Assembly: GCF_013030265.1 (NCBI RefSeq)
Contig: NZ_WPZQ01000001.1
Span: 434,001 to 498,000 of the forward strand
Length of the DNA: 64,000 nt
Direction of reading: 5' to 3'
Source of the DNA: Ruegeria arenilitoris
Lineage (GTDB): Bacteria > Pseudomonadota > Alphaproteobacteria > Rhodobacterales > Rhodobacteraceae
The position numbers were made by a program, and so were the translations under genes. The notes below the pieces were generated by a model. That model was not told the DNA's origin, did not search any database, and saw only the letters and a program-made list of their open reading frames with translations. Shown here piece after piece: positions 52,295 to 60,559 of this stretch. Position 1 is the first letter of the stretch. Each line of letters starts with the position of its first letter.

Positions 52295-53515
52295 ATGCCA
52301 ACGGAACGCATTACTTTTTCCGGTCATGACGGCAGTCAGTTGGCCGCGCGCCTGGATCTGCCGGATGGTCCGGTTTTGGCAACGGCGCTATTTGCGCATT
52401 GCTTTACCTGTTCCAAAGATATCCCGGCAGCACGGCGTATTTCTGCACGACTGGCTGCGATGGGTATTGCCGTTTTGCGCTTTGATTTCACCGGGCTGGG
52501 CCATTCGGGGGGCGAGTTTGCGAATACAACCTTCACTTCGAACGTAGAAGACCTGATCGCGGCATCGCATTATCTGGCCGGGCGCAATATGGCCCCTGCT
52601 CTGCTGATTGGTCACTCGTTGGGTGGTGCAGCAGTCCTGCGCGCACGTGCCGGCATTCCGTCCGTCAAGGCGGTCGTCACCTTGGGTGCGCCAGCTGACC
52701 CGGGCCATGTCTCTCATCATTTCGAAGCCGCCCTGCCAGAGATCGCAGCAGAAGGCAGCGCCGAAGTCACGCTGGGTGGACGACCATTCCGGATCGGTAG
52801 AGCCTTCGTCGATGATATATCGGAATCTGCGCTGGCTCCTGCGATCGCAGAGCTGAAAGCGGCGTTGCTTATCCTGCATGCACCGCGTGATGAAACCGTA
52901 AGCATTGACAATGCCAGCACGATTTTTCTGGCCGCAAAACATCCAAAGAGCTTTGTCACACTCGACGATGCGGATCATCTGATCACACGGGCTGCGGATG
53001 CGGATTATGCAGCAGATGTCATTGCGGCATGGGTCTCTCGCTACGTCAATCTCAGGCCACCTGCCCCACCTCCGGGCGCACCCGAAGGGGTCGTGCGCGT
53101 AACCGAGGCGGATCCATCCGGGTTCATGCAGGATATTCAGTCCGGACCGCGCCACCACGCAGTGGCAGACGAACCCACCTCCTATGGGGGCACGGACCGG
53201 GGAATGTCACCCTATGGTTTCGTGTCATCAGGCCTTGGTGCGTGTACGTCGATGACTATTCGCATGTATGCCCGGCGCAAAAAATGGCCCCTCACCGGCG
53301 TCAGCGTCGATGTGTGCCATGACAAAGTCCATGCACAGGACGCTGGTCTGGCAAGCGAAGGCAAAGTGGATCAGTTCCGCCGCAAAATCAGGCTGGAAGG
53401 ACCACTGGATCAGGCGCAACGAGACAAGCTGATGGAAATCGCAGATAAGTGCCCGGTCCACCGAACTCTGGAAGGTTCGGCACGCATCACGACCGAACTC
53501 CTTCCCTCAACCTGA
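52295..53515 (+). CDS. Alpha/beta hydrolase-OsmC fusion protein
   Basis: 406 residues from ATG 52295 (AGGAG six bases upstream). Residues 1-~255 are an alpha/beta hydrolase: FDFTGLGHSGG, nucleophile Ser in LIGHSLGGAAVL, catalytic acid near HAPRDETVS and His in DDADHLI. Residues ~275-406 are an OsmC/Ohr-like domain: GPRHHAVADEP, SPYGFVSSGLGACTSMTIRMYARRK with one conserved Cys, and CPVHRTLEG with the second. OsmC domains reduce organic hydroperoxides. The fusion is known in other proteobacteria, and a joint detoxification role is likely. Confidence 0.92.
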   Translation: MPTERITFSGHDGSQLAARLDLPDGPVLATALFAHCFTCSKDIPAARRISARLAAMGIAVLRFDFTGLGHSGGEFANTTFTSNVEDLIAASHYLAGRNMAPALLIGHSLGGAAVLRARAGIPSVKAVVTLGAPADPGHVSHHFEAALPEIAAEGSAEVTLGGRPFRIGRAFVDDISESALAPAIAELKAALLILHAPRDETVSIDNASTIFLAAKHPKSFVTLDDADHLITRAADADYAADVIAAWVSRYVNLRPPAPPPGAPEGVVRVTEADPSGFMQDIQSGPRHHAVADEPTSYGGTDRGMSPYGFVSSGLGACTSMTIRMYARRKKWPLTGVSVDVCHDKVHAQDAGLASEGKVDQFRRKIRLEGPLDQAQRDKLMEIADKCPVHRTLEGSARITTELLPST

Positions 53516-53519
53516 GTGT

Positions 53520-53546
53520 ACCGCCTCCGATCTGGTCGGAGGCGGT
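53520..53546. terminator. Strong hairpin between convergent genes
   Basis: ACCGCCTCCGA / TCGGAGGCGGT around a 5-base loop, four bases after the hydrolase stop. It lacks a clear T-run, so it is a weaker terminator candidate. Confidence 0.6.
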
Positions 53547-53554
53547 ATCTCGCC

Positions 53555-53905
53555 TCAACGGCGGGGGCCGGGTCTGTGTATGGGTGGCCGCGCTACAGGC
53601 GGGCGTGCAACCGGGGGCCGTGGTCGCGCGGGTGGTTTGGCAATGGGCGGTTGAGGCCGCACCGGTGGCTTGCCATCAGGCGGTCTCGGGCGATCGGGAT
53701 TGATTGGCCGATCCGGTCTGACAGGACGATTGACGTCAACATTTACGTTTACGTCATGATAATAGTCATTCCACAGCATGGAGTCATAGAACGGATCATA
53801 ACCATATCCGACACCGACTGAGACACCGTCACATCCGGTAATCGAAAAACCGGCCGCGCACAGTCCCAATGCCAGCAATGTGCGTTTCATAAGCTTATGT
53901 GCCAT
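53555..53905 (-). CDS. Proline/arginine-repeat lipoprotein
   Basis: 116 residues. ATG 53905 is preceded by AGGAGGATCAG. Lipoprotein signal with lipobox ITGC (Cys near residue 25). After VGVGYGYDPFYDSMLW comes an Asn/Val repeat (DVNVNVDVN), then a long Pro-Arg-rich tail of P-x-R-P and R-P-P-x repeats. Likely an outer-membrane-anchored, cell-wall-spanning or surface peptide. Function unknown. Next gene in the same direction lies 10 bases upstream. Confidence 0.75.
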   Translation of the reverse strand: MAHKLMKRTLLALGLCAAGFSITGCDGVSVGVGYGYDPFYDSMLWNDYYHDVNVNVDVNRPVRPDRPINPDRPRPPDGKPPVRPQPPIAKPPARPRPPVARPPVARPPIHRPGPRR

Positions 53906-53915
53906 CTGATCCTCC

Positions 53916-54476
53916 TCACCGCGCTGAACGGAAAGATCCGAAAATATCGTTCAGATCATTCACATAAGCGGGATCAGCACCATCACGCAGGATTGCGACC
54001 GCGACTGCGACACGGTTTCCAGGCAAATCAATGACGGTCGCAGTGAAATTGATACCTCGCCCGTCGCGACGACCAGTTCCCCGGATCACTTGCGCGGGAA
54101 GGCCGCCGATAGTTGCTTTGCTACTGCCTGATACCTGCGGATCCTTGACCAGAAACTTGTCGATGTCCTGCAGATATCGAATACCCCCCTCGATCGAGCT
54201 CACACCGGTTGGCGACACGAACCCAATCCAGACATTATCATCTGTAACCGGCCGCATTCCCATGACACGGGCAACACCACGTGTATCGCCGACGGCAGAG
54301 TCTTCGATCTCTCGCGGTCCACCAACGCGAAGCGTCCAAAAATCGGGAACTTCGAATTGAAACAACGCCTTGCCACTATCTGTGTATGTGACGGGTGTGT
54401 CCGCCACCGTCGGAGTTGCCAGCCCCATCAAGGCCGCAATGCAAGGGGCAAGCATTGACCTCATATTAATACGCAT
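53916..54476 (-). CDS. Secreted protein of unknown function
   Basis: 186 residues with a signal peptide (MRSMLAPCIAALMGLATPTVA) and a beta-rich mature domain: ALFQFEVPDFWTLRVGG, GIRYLQDIDKFLVKDP, SSKATIGGLPAQVIRGTGRRDGRGINFT. The pattern resembles periplasmic proteins with a DUF1795-like or PsbP-like fold, but I cannot assign one. Cotranscribed upstream of the Pro-rich lipoprotein. Confidence 0.7.
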   Translation of the reverse strand: MRINMRSMLAPCIAALMGLATPTVADTPVTYTDSGKALFQFEVPDFWTLRVGGPREIEDSAVGDTRGVARVMGMRPVTDDNVWIGFVSPTGVSSIEGGIRYLQDIDKFLVKDPQVSGSSKATIGGLPAQVIRGTGRRDGRGINFTATVIDLPGNRVAVAVAILRDGADPAYVNDLNDIFGSFRSAR

Positions 54477-54556
54477 ATCTCAATAACCTGATCAGTTGTC
54501 CGCCATCAGACTGCACGTTGTCGACGACATTTGTCCAGTATGACATTGTTCAGAAA

Positions 54557-54592
54557 ACAAAAAACCCGCGCCGAACCAAATCAGCGCGGGTC
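54557..54592 (-). terminator. Terminator after bioY
   Basis: CCCGCGC ... GCGCGGG with T-run (TTTTTTG) on the minus strand, 23 bases past the bioY stop. Confidence 0.9.
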
Positions 54593-54614
54593 GGTTTTAG
54601 GATACGGTCACCAA

Positions 54615-55202
54615 TCAAGTGCGCGCATCACCGATCAGTTTCCACAAGCTCGGGATCAGCAGAGCGGCCAGACCCAGCTTGATCGCGTCACCCAGCAGGA
54701 ACGGTGTCAGACCCCATTCCAGGATCGGCTTATCCCAGCCGTAGAGTTGTCCGAGCCAAAGCAGACCAGGCACGTAGATCACGACGTTTGCCAGAACCAG
54801 CGCCAAAGCCATTTTGCCGACCGAGCGATCCCAGCCTCGTGACGCCAGAACGCCCAGCAAGACGGTGGCCAGAAGGTAACCCACCAGATAGCCTCCGGTG
54901 CCGCCCATCATGTAGGTCAGGCCGTATTTTTCAGCCGAAGAACCCGCAAAGACGTCAAAGCCCAGCGCACCGATCAAAAGATAACCGAGCATGGTAACAA
55001 GACCCAGACGCGCACCAAATGCAGTCCCGATGGTGAGTACTGCAAAAGTACCCATCGTCATCGGAACAGGCCACATTGGCACTTTGATCTTTGCGGCGAC
55101 CGCCAGTGCGACAATACCCAGAACAACCAGGACGACTTGCTTGATACGCAGCGCAGTTCCTTCGCGCGGGCCGATTGCATCGGCCAATACGTTCGAATTC
55201 AT
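54615..55202 (-). CDS. bioY: Biotin transporter substrate-binding subunit
   Basis: 195 residues, BioY family: the S-component of an energy-coupling factor importer for biotin. Six hydrophobic segments, with KVPMWPVPMTMGTFAVLTIGTAFGARLG and GGTGGYLVGYLLATVLLGVLASRGWDRS matching the family. Start ATG 55202 or three bases upstream; GGGAG just before. No ECF A/T genes adjoin it, so BioY may work alone or share an ECF module. A perfect palindrome lies 33 bases upstream. Confidence 0.94.
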   Translation of the reverse strand: MNSNVLADAIGPREGTALRIKQVVLVVLGIVALAVAAKIKVPMWPVPMTMGTFAVLTIGTAFGARLGLVTMLGYLLIGALGFDVFAGSSAEKYGLTYMMGGTGGYLVGYLLATVLLGVLASRGWDRSVGKMALALVLANVVIYVPGLLWLGQLYGWDKPILEWGLTPFLLGDAIKLGLAALLIPSLWKLIGDART

Positions 55203-55234
55203 CATGTCTTCTCCCACTTCAGACAGAAATTCTG

Positions 55235-55252
55235 AAATAGGAATGCCTATTT
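55235..55252. promoter_or_regulatory. Palindrome upstream of bioY (operator candidate)
   Basis: AAATAGG (55235-55241) and CCTATTT (55246-55252) are exact reverse complements around AATG, 33 bases before the bioY ATG and inside the gap after the DUF6314 gene. A biotin-responsive regulator site is the likely reading. It does not match the known BioR consensus TTATMKATAA. Confidence 0.6.
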
Positions 55253-55270
55253 AGAACAGCCACTGCAAGT

Positions 55271-55699
55271 TTATTTCGCTAGTGCAGCATATTCTGTCTT
55301 CATTTCGTAGGATTTTCGGGGGCCGGAAACTGTCCAGCGCGCAGCCCAACGCGGCCACTTCGAAAAGTCATACACAACGTCATAGCTGTCGGGTGGGCAA
55401 TCATGATGGTCTGTCGCTTCAGATTTACCCAATTTCAGACGATGAAAAAACCTACCGTCTTCGAACCGAACGTCAATCTCATCGCCAGCGTCCTGCCAGA
55501 GGTATTTCCGCGTTCCTTTGATCGCGGGCTGGCCCGGCAACCGCAGGGTAACGGCTTCTTCGTAGATTAGCCCGGTCTGAGAGGTCGTTAGGTATGCGGC
55601 CCCGTCAGCCTGAAACACCTGACCTGCTTTGGCATCGTGTATCACGCGCGTTAACTGCCAGTTACCTGCGAAATCAGTAATCTCGCGCGGTCCCGTCAA
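55271..55699 (-). CDS. DUF6314 family protein
   Basis: 142 residues. TTG start at 55699 overlaps the upstream stop (TTGA), suggesting translational coupling; there is no in-frame ATG near. Lipocalin-like beta barrel pattern: FAGNWQLTRVIHDAKAGQVFQADG, RLPGQPAIKGTRKYLWQDAGDEIDVRFEDGRFFHRLKLG, and HDCPPDSYDVVYDFSKWPRWAARWTVSGPRKSY, which I recall as DUF6314. Function unknown. Same strand as bioY, 68 bases before it. Confidence 0.7.
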   Translation of the reverse strand: MTGPREITDFAGNWQLTRVIHDAKAGQVFQADGAAYLTTSQTGLIYEEAVTLRLPGQPAIKGTRKYLWQDAGDEIDVRFEDGRFFHRLKLGKSEATDHHDCPPDSYDVVYDFSKWPRWAARWTVSGPRKSYEMKTEYAALAK

Positions 55700-56028
55700 T
55701 TTTCATATGTCCCATCTGTCAGATCGCCACTCTCACCTACAAAGCGGATTGTATCTCCGCTCTGCTGAATCGTATAACATGCCCACAGATCCGAGGGCGG
55801 CCACAGTGAGCAATACTGATCATCGCGCACGGCCCAATGACCCGCGCTTGGCCGGCCCGAAAAGTACTGGGTCAGCATCGTGTCATCGAATGTCTGCCAG
55901 GCCCCATTGGTGTAAACCAGCTTTTGGCCCGTCAGTGCGGTCAGTATTTCATCACCGGTAAGCTGCCGGAACTCATCTGCAGCCGGAACCCCGGGCCAGA
56001 TCGCTAAAATCAGGGCAAACCGTCTCAT
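55696..56028 (-). CDS. Small secreted protein, unknown
   Basis: 110 residues: N-terminal signal peptide MRRFALILAIWPGVPAAD, then a small domain with two Cys (DDQYCSLWPPSDLWACYTI) that could form a disulfide and NGAWQTFDDTMLTQYFSG. The stop overlaps the DUF6314 start. Function unknown. Divergent from purB. Confidence 0.7.
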   Translation of the reverse strand: MRRFALILAIWPGVPAADEFRQLTGDEILTALTGQKLVYTNGAWQTFDDTMLTQYFSGRPSAGHWAVRDDQYCSLWPPSDLWACYTIQQSGDTIRFVGESGDLTDGTYEN

Positions 56029-56117
56029 ATCAGCACTCGCGCCTTGTTCCCTCGCCTACTCAGGTTTAAACCCCGCGGCATCGCCTCCTGCCAAATCACA
56101 AAAAGGTGCAGCTGCCA

Positions 56118-57422
56118 ATGATTCCACGTTATTCCCGCCCCGACATGGTTGCCAACTGGTCGCCCGAAACCAAGTTCCGCATCTGGTACGAAATCGAGGC
56201 GCACGCATGTGATGCAATGGCAGAACTGGGTGTAATCCCGCGCGAGAATGCCGAGGCCGTCTGGAAAGCCAAGGACGTGGAATTTGACGTTGCTCGCATC
56301 GACGAGATCGAAGCGGTCACCAAGCATGACGTAATCGCATTCCTGACCCATCTGGCCGAACATGTTGGCAGCGACGAGGCGCGCTTTGTCCACCAGGGCA
56401 TGACCAGTTCGGACGTGCTGGATACCTGCTTCAACGTACAGCTGACTCGCGCCGCCGATATCCTGATCGCAGATATCGAAGGTCTGCTGGCCGCCCTGAA
56501 ACGCCGCGCCTACGAGCACAAGGAAACTGTCCGCATCGGCCGCAGTCACGGTATTCACGCAGAGCCTACCACAATGGGCCTGACATTCGCGCGCTTCTAC
56601 GCCGAGATGGACCGCAACCTGTCCCGTATGCGCGATGCCCGTGCCGAAATCGCAACCGGAGCGATCAGCGGTGCGGTCGGCACCTTCGCTAATATCGACC
56701 CGCGTGTCGAAGAACATGTCTGCGATCAGCTAGGCTTGGTCCCCGAACCGATCAGCACGCAGGTCATCCCGCGCGACCGTCACGCTGCATTCTTTGCCAC
56801 GCTAGGCGTGATCGCCAGCAGCATAGAAAACATTGCCATCGAAATCCGCCACATGCAGCGGACTGAGGTGCTGGAGGGGGCGGAGTTCTTCTCGATGGGC
56901 CAAAAGGGCTCGTCGGCCATGCCGCATAAGAAAAACCCGGTCCTGACCGAGAACCTGACCGGCCTGGCTCGCATGGTGCGCGCTGCCGTGATCCCCGCGA
57001 TGGAAAACGTGGCGCTCTGGCATGAGCGCGATATCTCGCATTCCTCGGTCGAACGGATGATCGGACCCGATGCCACGATCACGCTGGACTTTGCGCTCGC
57101 CCGTCTGACTGGGGTGATCGACAAGATGCTGATCTTCCCCGAGAACATGATCGAGAACATGAACAAGTTCCCCGGCCTGGTGATGAGCCAGCGGGTGCTG
57201 CTGGCCCTGACACAGGCTGGTGTCAGCCGCGAAGACGCCTATGCCATGGTTCAGCGAAACGCGTTGAAGGTTTGGGAACACCGCACCGATTTCAAAGAGG
57301 AACTGCTGGCTGACCCAGATGTCACCGCTGCTCTGAGTCCTGAAGAAATCGAAGAAAAATTCGACCTCGGGTATCACACCAAACACGTCGACACGATCTT
57401 CGCCCGTGTTTTCGGCGAGTAA
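56118..57422 (+). CDS. purB: Adenylosuccinate lyase
   Basis: 434 residues from ATG 56118 (MIPRYSRPDMVANWSPE); a GTG at 56106 would add four. Cleaves adenylosuccinate and SAICAR in purine synthesis. Seen: HDVIAFLTHLAEH, GMTSSDVLDTCFN, IRIGRSHGIHAEPTTMG, and the fumarase/lyase signature GSSAMPHKKNPVLTENL with catalytic Ser. Ends in a strong terminator. Confidence 0.97.
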   Translation: MIPRYSRPDMVANWSPETKFRIWYEIEAHACDAMAELGVIPRENAEAVWKAKDVEFDVARIDEIEAVTKHDVIAFLTHLAEHVGSDEARFVHQGMTSSDVLDTCFNVQLTRAADILIADIEGLLAALKRRAYEHKETVRIGRSHGIHAEPTTMGLTFARFYAEMDRNLSRMRDARAEIATGAISGAVGTFANIDPRVEEHVCDQLGLVPEPISTQVIPRDRHAAFFATLGVIASSIENIAIEIRHMQRTEVLEGAEFFSMGQKGSSAMPHKKNPVLTENLTGLARMVRAAVIPAMENVALWHERDISHSSVERMIGPDATITLDFALARLTGVIDKMLIFPENMIENMNKFPGLVMSQRVLLALTQAGVSREDAYAMVQRNALKVWEHRTDFKEELLADPDVTAALSPEEIEEKFDLGYHTKHVDTIFARVFGE

Positions 57423-57446
57423 TCACGCTATCTAATTCGTCAGACA

Positions 57447-57487
57447 GGGGCCCGAAGCGCTTATTGCGGTTCGGGCCCTCTTCTTTT
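57447..57487 (+). terminator. Terminator after purB
   Basis: GGGCCCGAA / TTCGGGCCC with a 13-base loop, then TCTTCTTTT, 25 bases past the purB stop. Confidence 0.85.
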
Positions 57488-57546
57488 GCCAGACATGACA
57501 AAATCGGCTATCCTGATCCCGCATTTTCCAGATCGGGAGAACCGCA

Positions 57547-57699
57547 ATGATCCGAACCCTTCTATGCTCAATAGCGCTTGTCTGCGCTTCCTCGGCAGCG
57601 ATAGCATGCAACGCGCATTCCAAGCAAACTCAATCCTGTGCGCCGGGCACATATTGGGACAGCGAGAGCCAAAGCTGCGCGAAATCCGTCAACAGCTGA
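57547..57699 (+). CDS. Small secreted Cys-rich protein
   Basis: 50 residues: signal peptide MIRTLLCSIALVCASSAAIAC, mature part with a C-x2-G-x2-W-D-x5-C loop (CAPGTYWDSESQSC). GGAG eight bases before the ATG. The same 14-residue Cys-loop pattern occurs in the next gene (CLFGRVYDEAAGRC). Small chitin-binding-like or adhesive modules have this shape, but the function is not established. Followed by the TPR protein at 104 bases. Confidence 0.65.
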   Translation: MIRTLLCSIALVCASSAAIACNAHSKQTQSCAPGTYWDSESQSCAKSVNS

Positions 57700-57803
57700 G
57701 ATTTTTCTTTCCTACTTGTGAATAAAAGCGAAGCATCAATTGTTAGCTTTTTTACAGATCACACTATGCTTGTTGAGAGCAGCCTTTAGAACGGAGTAGG
57801 AAT

Positions 57804-58346
57804 ATGCGCCTTGTTTTAGCTTCAGCTATTGCGTTTCAAGCTTTTGCCTTTGCGCCAGCAGTTCACGCTGCGGGCGGAGATAGCAGCCCGCCAAAGCCCA
57901 CCAGTACGACCAAGAAATGCCTGTTTGGTCGCGTCTATGACGAGGCAGCGGGGCGTTGCGTCAAGCCGAACAAAACCAATTTCACCGACGACCAGCTTTA
58001 TGATGCGGTTCGCGAATTGGCTTATGATGGCCAATACGAACATGCTCAGGATGTTCTGCGTGTCATGAGCGATCAGAACGATGATCGCGTTCTAACCTAT
58101 TGGGGTTTCACATACCGTAAAATGGGAGAGCTCGAGCTGGCGAACGTTTTCTATGAGAAAGCAATCGACACGAACCCGGACAACATTCTGGCCCGCAGCT
58201 ATATGGGTCAGGGATTTGTTGCCGAAGGCAAAACTGATCTTGCGATCCAGCAGTGGCGCGAAATCAAAGCGCGTGGTGGCGAAGGCACATGGGCCGAGGC
58301 ATCATTGCGCGAGGCTATCCGGACAGGGCTGACATACAGCTACTAA
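57804..58346 (+). CDS. Secreted TPR protein
   Basis: 180 residues. Signal peptide MRLVLASAIAFQAFAFAPAVHA, a Cys loop CLFGRVYDEAAGRC (residues ~40-53), then about three tetratricopeptide repeats: FTDDQLYDAVRELAYDGQYEHAQDVLRV, DDRVLTYWGFTYRKMGELELANVFYEKAIDTNPDN, ILARSYMGQGFVAEGKTDLAIQQWREI. Periplasmic scaffold; partner unknown. GGAGTAGG precedes the ATG. Confidence 0.85.
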   Translation: MRLVLASAIAFQAFAFAPAVHAAGGDSSPPKPTSTTKKCLFGRVYDEAAGRCVKPNKTNFTDDQLYDAVRELAYDGQYEHAQDVLRVMSDQNDDRVLTYWGFTYRKMGELELANVFYEKAIDTNPDNILARSYMGQGFVAEGKTDLAIQQWREIKARGGEGTWAEASLREAIRTGLTYSY

Positions 58347-58414
58347 ACTTCAGGGTTTCTTTACCCGACTCTCCGTAATCTGCCTGTGGAACAAAATAAT
58401 GGCACCACAGGCAG

Positions 58415-59518
58415 ATGCAGGAAACAACCGCACTAATACAAATGGCTCCGGGCGCTTCTGCACCAGTTGCAGACAGTGAGGAAACCCAGGCGAGGCTGAT
58501 CCCGCGCGCGCTGAACAGCCGGGAAAAGGCAGCTGTCGTTGTTCGACTTTTGCTGAACGAAGGGGCCGATCTCGCACTGGAAGAACTCCCAGATGATTTG
58601 CAAGAAAGGCTGACCCATCAATTGGGACGCATGGGACTGGTTGATCGTGTGACGTTGGCTGCTGTTGCCGGGGAATTCGCAGATGCGCTGGACAGCGTCG
58701 GGCTGGCCTTCCCGCATGGTTTGGCTGGAGCATTGGATGCCGTCAACGGTAAGATCGCACCCGCTACGGCGGCCCGCCTTCGTAAGGTTGCAGGCGTCCG
58801 GCAAATTGGCGATCCGTGGCAGCGCCTGCGCGAAGTGCCGCCAGAAGACCTTGCCGGAATTGCTCAGGCAGAAAGTACCGAGGTCGCTGCCGTGATGTTG
58901 TCTAAACTGGACACCCCGAAGGCTGCGCAACTACTTGGTCAATTGCCCGGTCCTGTGGCGCGCAGGATCACCTATGCCGTTTCCAAGACAGCCAATGTAA
59001 CTCCCGAAGCCGTGGAGCGGATTGGCTGGTCGCTGGCTGCCCAATTGGATCAACGCCCCACCCCCGCATTTCAGGACGGACCGGACGAACGTGTGGGGGC
59101 GATTCTGAACCAATCCGCCGCCGCTACGCGCGACGGCTTGCTTACAGCGCTGGACGAAGAGGATGAGGATTTCGCCAATGCCGTGCGGCAATCGATCTTT
59201 ACCTTTGCGCATATTGCCAACCGGATCATGCCGCGAGACGTCCCCGTGGTTCTGCGAGGGATCGAGCAGCCGGTTCTGGTAACTGCTCTTGCGGGGGCCA
59301 GCGGCGAGGATGAAAATGCCTCGGTCGATTTTCTGCTCTCTAACATGTCGACCCGAATGGCCGACAACCTTCGTGAGGAAATTACTGAGCGTGGGAAGGT
59401 CAAACAAACCGAAGCTGAAGAGGCGATGGCAAACATCGTCGGTGTGATCCGCGCGCTAACGGATGAGGGTGCGATAACTCTGATTGAAAGTGAAGACGAA
59501 ACAGAGGACGGGAACTGA
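58415..59518 (+). CDS. fliG: Flagellar motor switch protein FliG
   Basis: 367 residues, slightly long. Rotor protein of the C-ring. N-terminal LNSREKAAVVVRLLLNEGADLALEELPDDLQERLTHQLGRM, middle VMLSKLDTPKAAQLLGQLPG, C-terminal torque domain IFTFAHIANRIMPRDVPVVLRGIEQPVLVTALAGASGEDENASVDFLLSNMSTRMADNLREEI, the diagnostic region. Acidic tail EDETEDGN. No other flagellar gene is in the window, so it sits apart from the main cluster. Confidence 0.88.
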   Translation: MQETTALIQMAPGASAPVADSEETQARLIPRALNSREKAAVVVRLLLNEGADLALEELPDDLQERLTHQLGRMGLVDRVTLAAVAGEFADALDSVGLAFPHGLAGALDAVNGKIAPATAARLRKVAGVRQIGDPWQRLREVPPEDLAGIAQAESTEVAAVMLSKLDTPKAAQLLGQLPGPVARRITYAVSKTANVTPEAVERIGWSLAAQLDQRPTPAFQDGPDERVGAILNQSAAATRDGLLTALDEEDEDFANAVRQSIFTFAHIANRIMPRDVPVVLRGIEQPVLVTALAGASGEDENASVDFLLSNMSTRMADNLREEITERGKVKQTEAEEAMANIVGVIRALTDEGAITLIESEDETEDGN

Positions 59519-59635
59519 ACCCCAGCTTGGCAAGCATAGCGTGTTCATTGTGTTCTGGAATTGCGAATACTTGTTAACGGCGGATCGGGGCTGTATGTCT
59601 GGCCGCCTAGAACGAAATTCTTGCGAGTCCCCTGA

Positions 59636-60559
59636 ATGCCTGTCGAAAAGTCGGAACTAAGCCGATTTGAGCTTGGACAATACTATGTGACAAACCTGTG
59701 CCTTAAGGGGATCATCGGTGCCATGAGGCTGCTGCCCTATGAGCGTCGCATATCGGCGATGGGCGCAATCATGCGCACTTTGGCACCAGTGGTTGGGTTT
59801 CGCACGCGTGTTCGACGCAATCTCAAACTGACTTGCCCGGATTTACCCGAGGACGAGGTTAAACGTATTTGCAGGGCGGTTCCTGACAATGCCGGCCGGG
59901 CCATCATGGAACACTTTTCACCCGAAGGGTTCACGGATCGCCAGAGAAACGCAAAAATCTCAGGCCCAGGAATCGAAGCCTTTGACGCCGCAGTCGCCGA
60001 CGGGCGTCCGGTCATGATGATCACGGCACATTTCGGTCACTACCTTGCTGCCCGTATCGCGCTGCAAGCACGCAGCCAGAAGCCGATTGGCTGTCTGTAT
60101 CGCCGTATGGCAAACCCCTATTTCAACGATATGTACGTGGATGCATTCCACAAGACCGGAAAGCCCATGTTCGAACAAGGCCGCCGGGGTATGGTTGAAA
60201 TGGTTCGCACGCTCAAAAGCGGTGGCATCATTGCAATCGTTTCAGATCTGCACGCACAAGGCGGCGAAGAGCTCACGTTCTTCGGCAAACCGGCTGTGAC
60301 TTCGGTGCTGAACGCTGAACTTGCCATGAAATACAAGGCGGTTCTGATCCCTTGTTATGCCGTGCGCCAGCCCAACGGTATCGATTTTGAGATCGTGCTG
60401 CATGATCCAGTGCCGCACACGGATCCCAAAACAATGACCCAGTTTACCAATGACGATCTAGAGACCATGGTGCGTCAGCATATGGGTCAGTGGTTTTGGA
60501 TCCATCGCCGCTGGAAAGCGTGGAATGGCTTGGGCGTTCAGCCCGAAGATATGCCCTGA
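59636..60559 (+). CDS. LpxL/HtrB-like acyltransferase, active-site acid missing
   Basis: 307 residues of the lysophospholipid/lipid A acyltransferase family (LpxL/HtrB). GTRVRRNLKLTCPDLPEDEVKRICRAVPDNAGRAIMEHF, MITAHFGHYLAAR, and FGKPAVTSVLNAELAMKYKAVLIPCYAVRQ are typical. In the normal H-x4-D/E motif the acid follows the His by five residues; here H132-F-G-H-Y-L137 has Leu at that place. Either activity is lost or altered, or another acid serves. Ends one base from the convergent DUF1223 gene. Confidence 0.83.
   Translation: MPVEKSELSRFELGQYYVTNLCLKGIIGAMRLLPYERRISAMGAIMRTLAPVVGFRTRVRRNLKLTCPDLPEDEVKRICRAVPDNAGRAIMEHFSPEGFTDRQRNAKISGPGIEAFDAAVADGRPVMMITAHFGHYLAARIALQARSQKPIGCLYRRMANPYFNDMYVDAFHKTGKPMFEQGRRGMVEMVRTLKSGGIIAIVSDLHAQGGEELTFFGKPAVTSVLNAELAMKYKAVLIPCYAVRQPNGIDFEIVLHDPVPHTDPKTMTQFTNDDLETMVRQHMGQWFWIHRRWKAWNGLGVQPEDMP

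Noticed and set aside
55235-55252. Reading the bioY palindrome as a BioR box
   Set aside because: Does not fit TTATMKATAA; kept as an unassigned operator.
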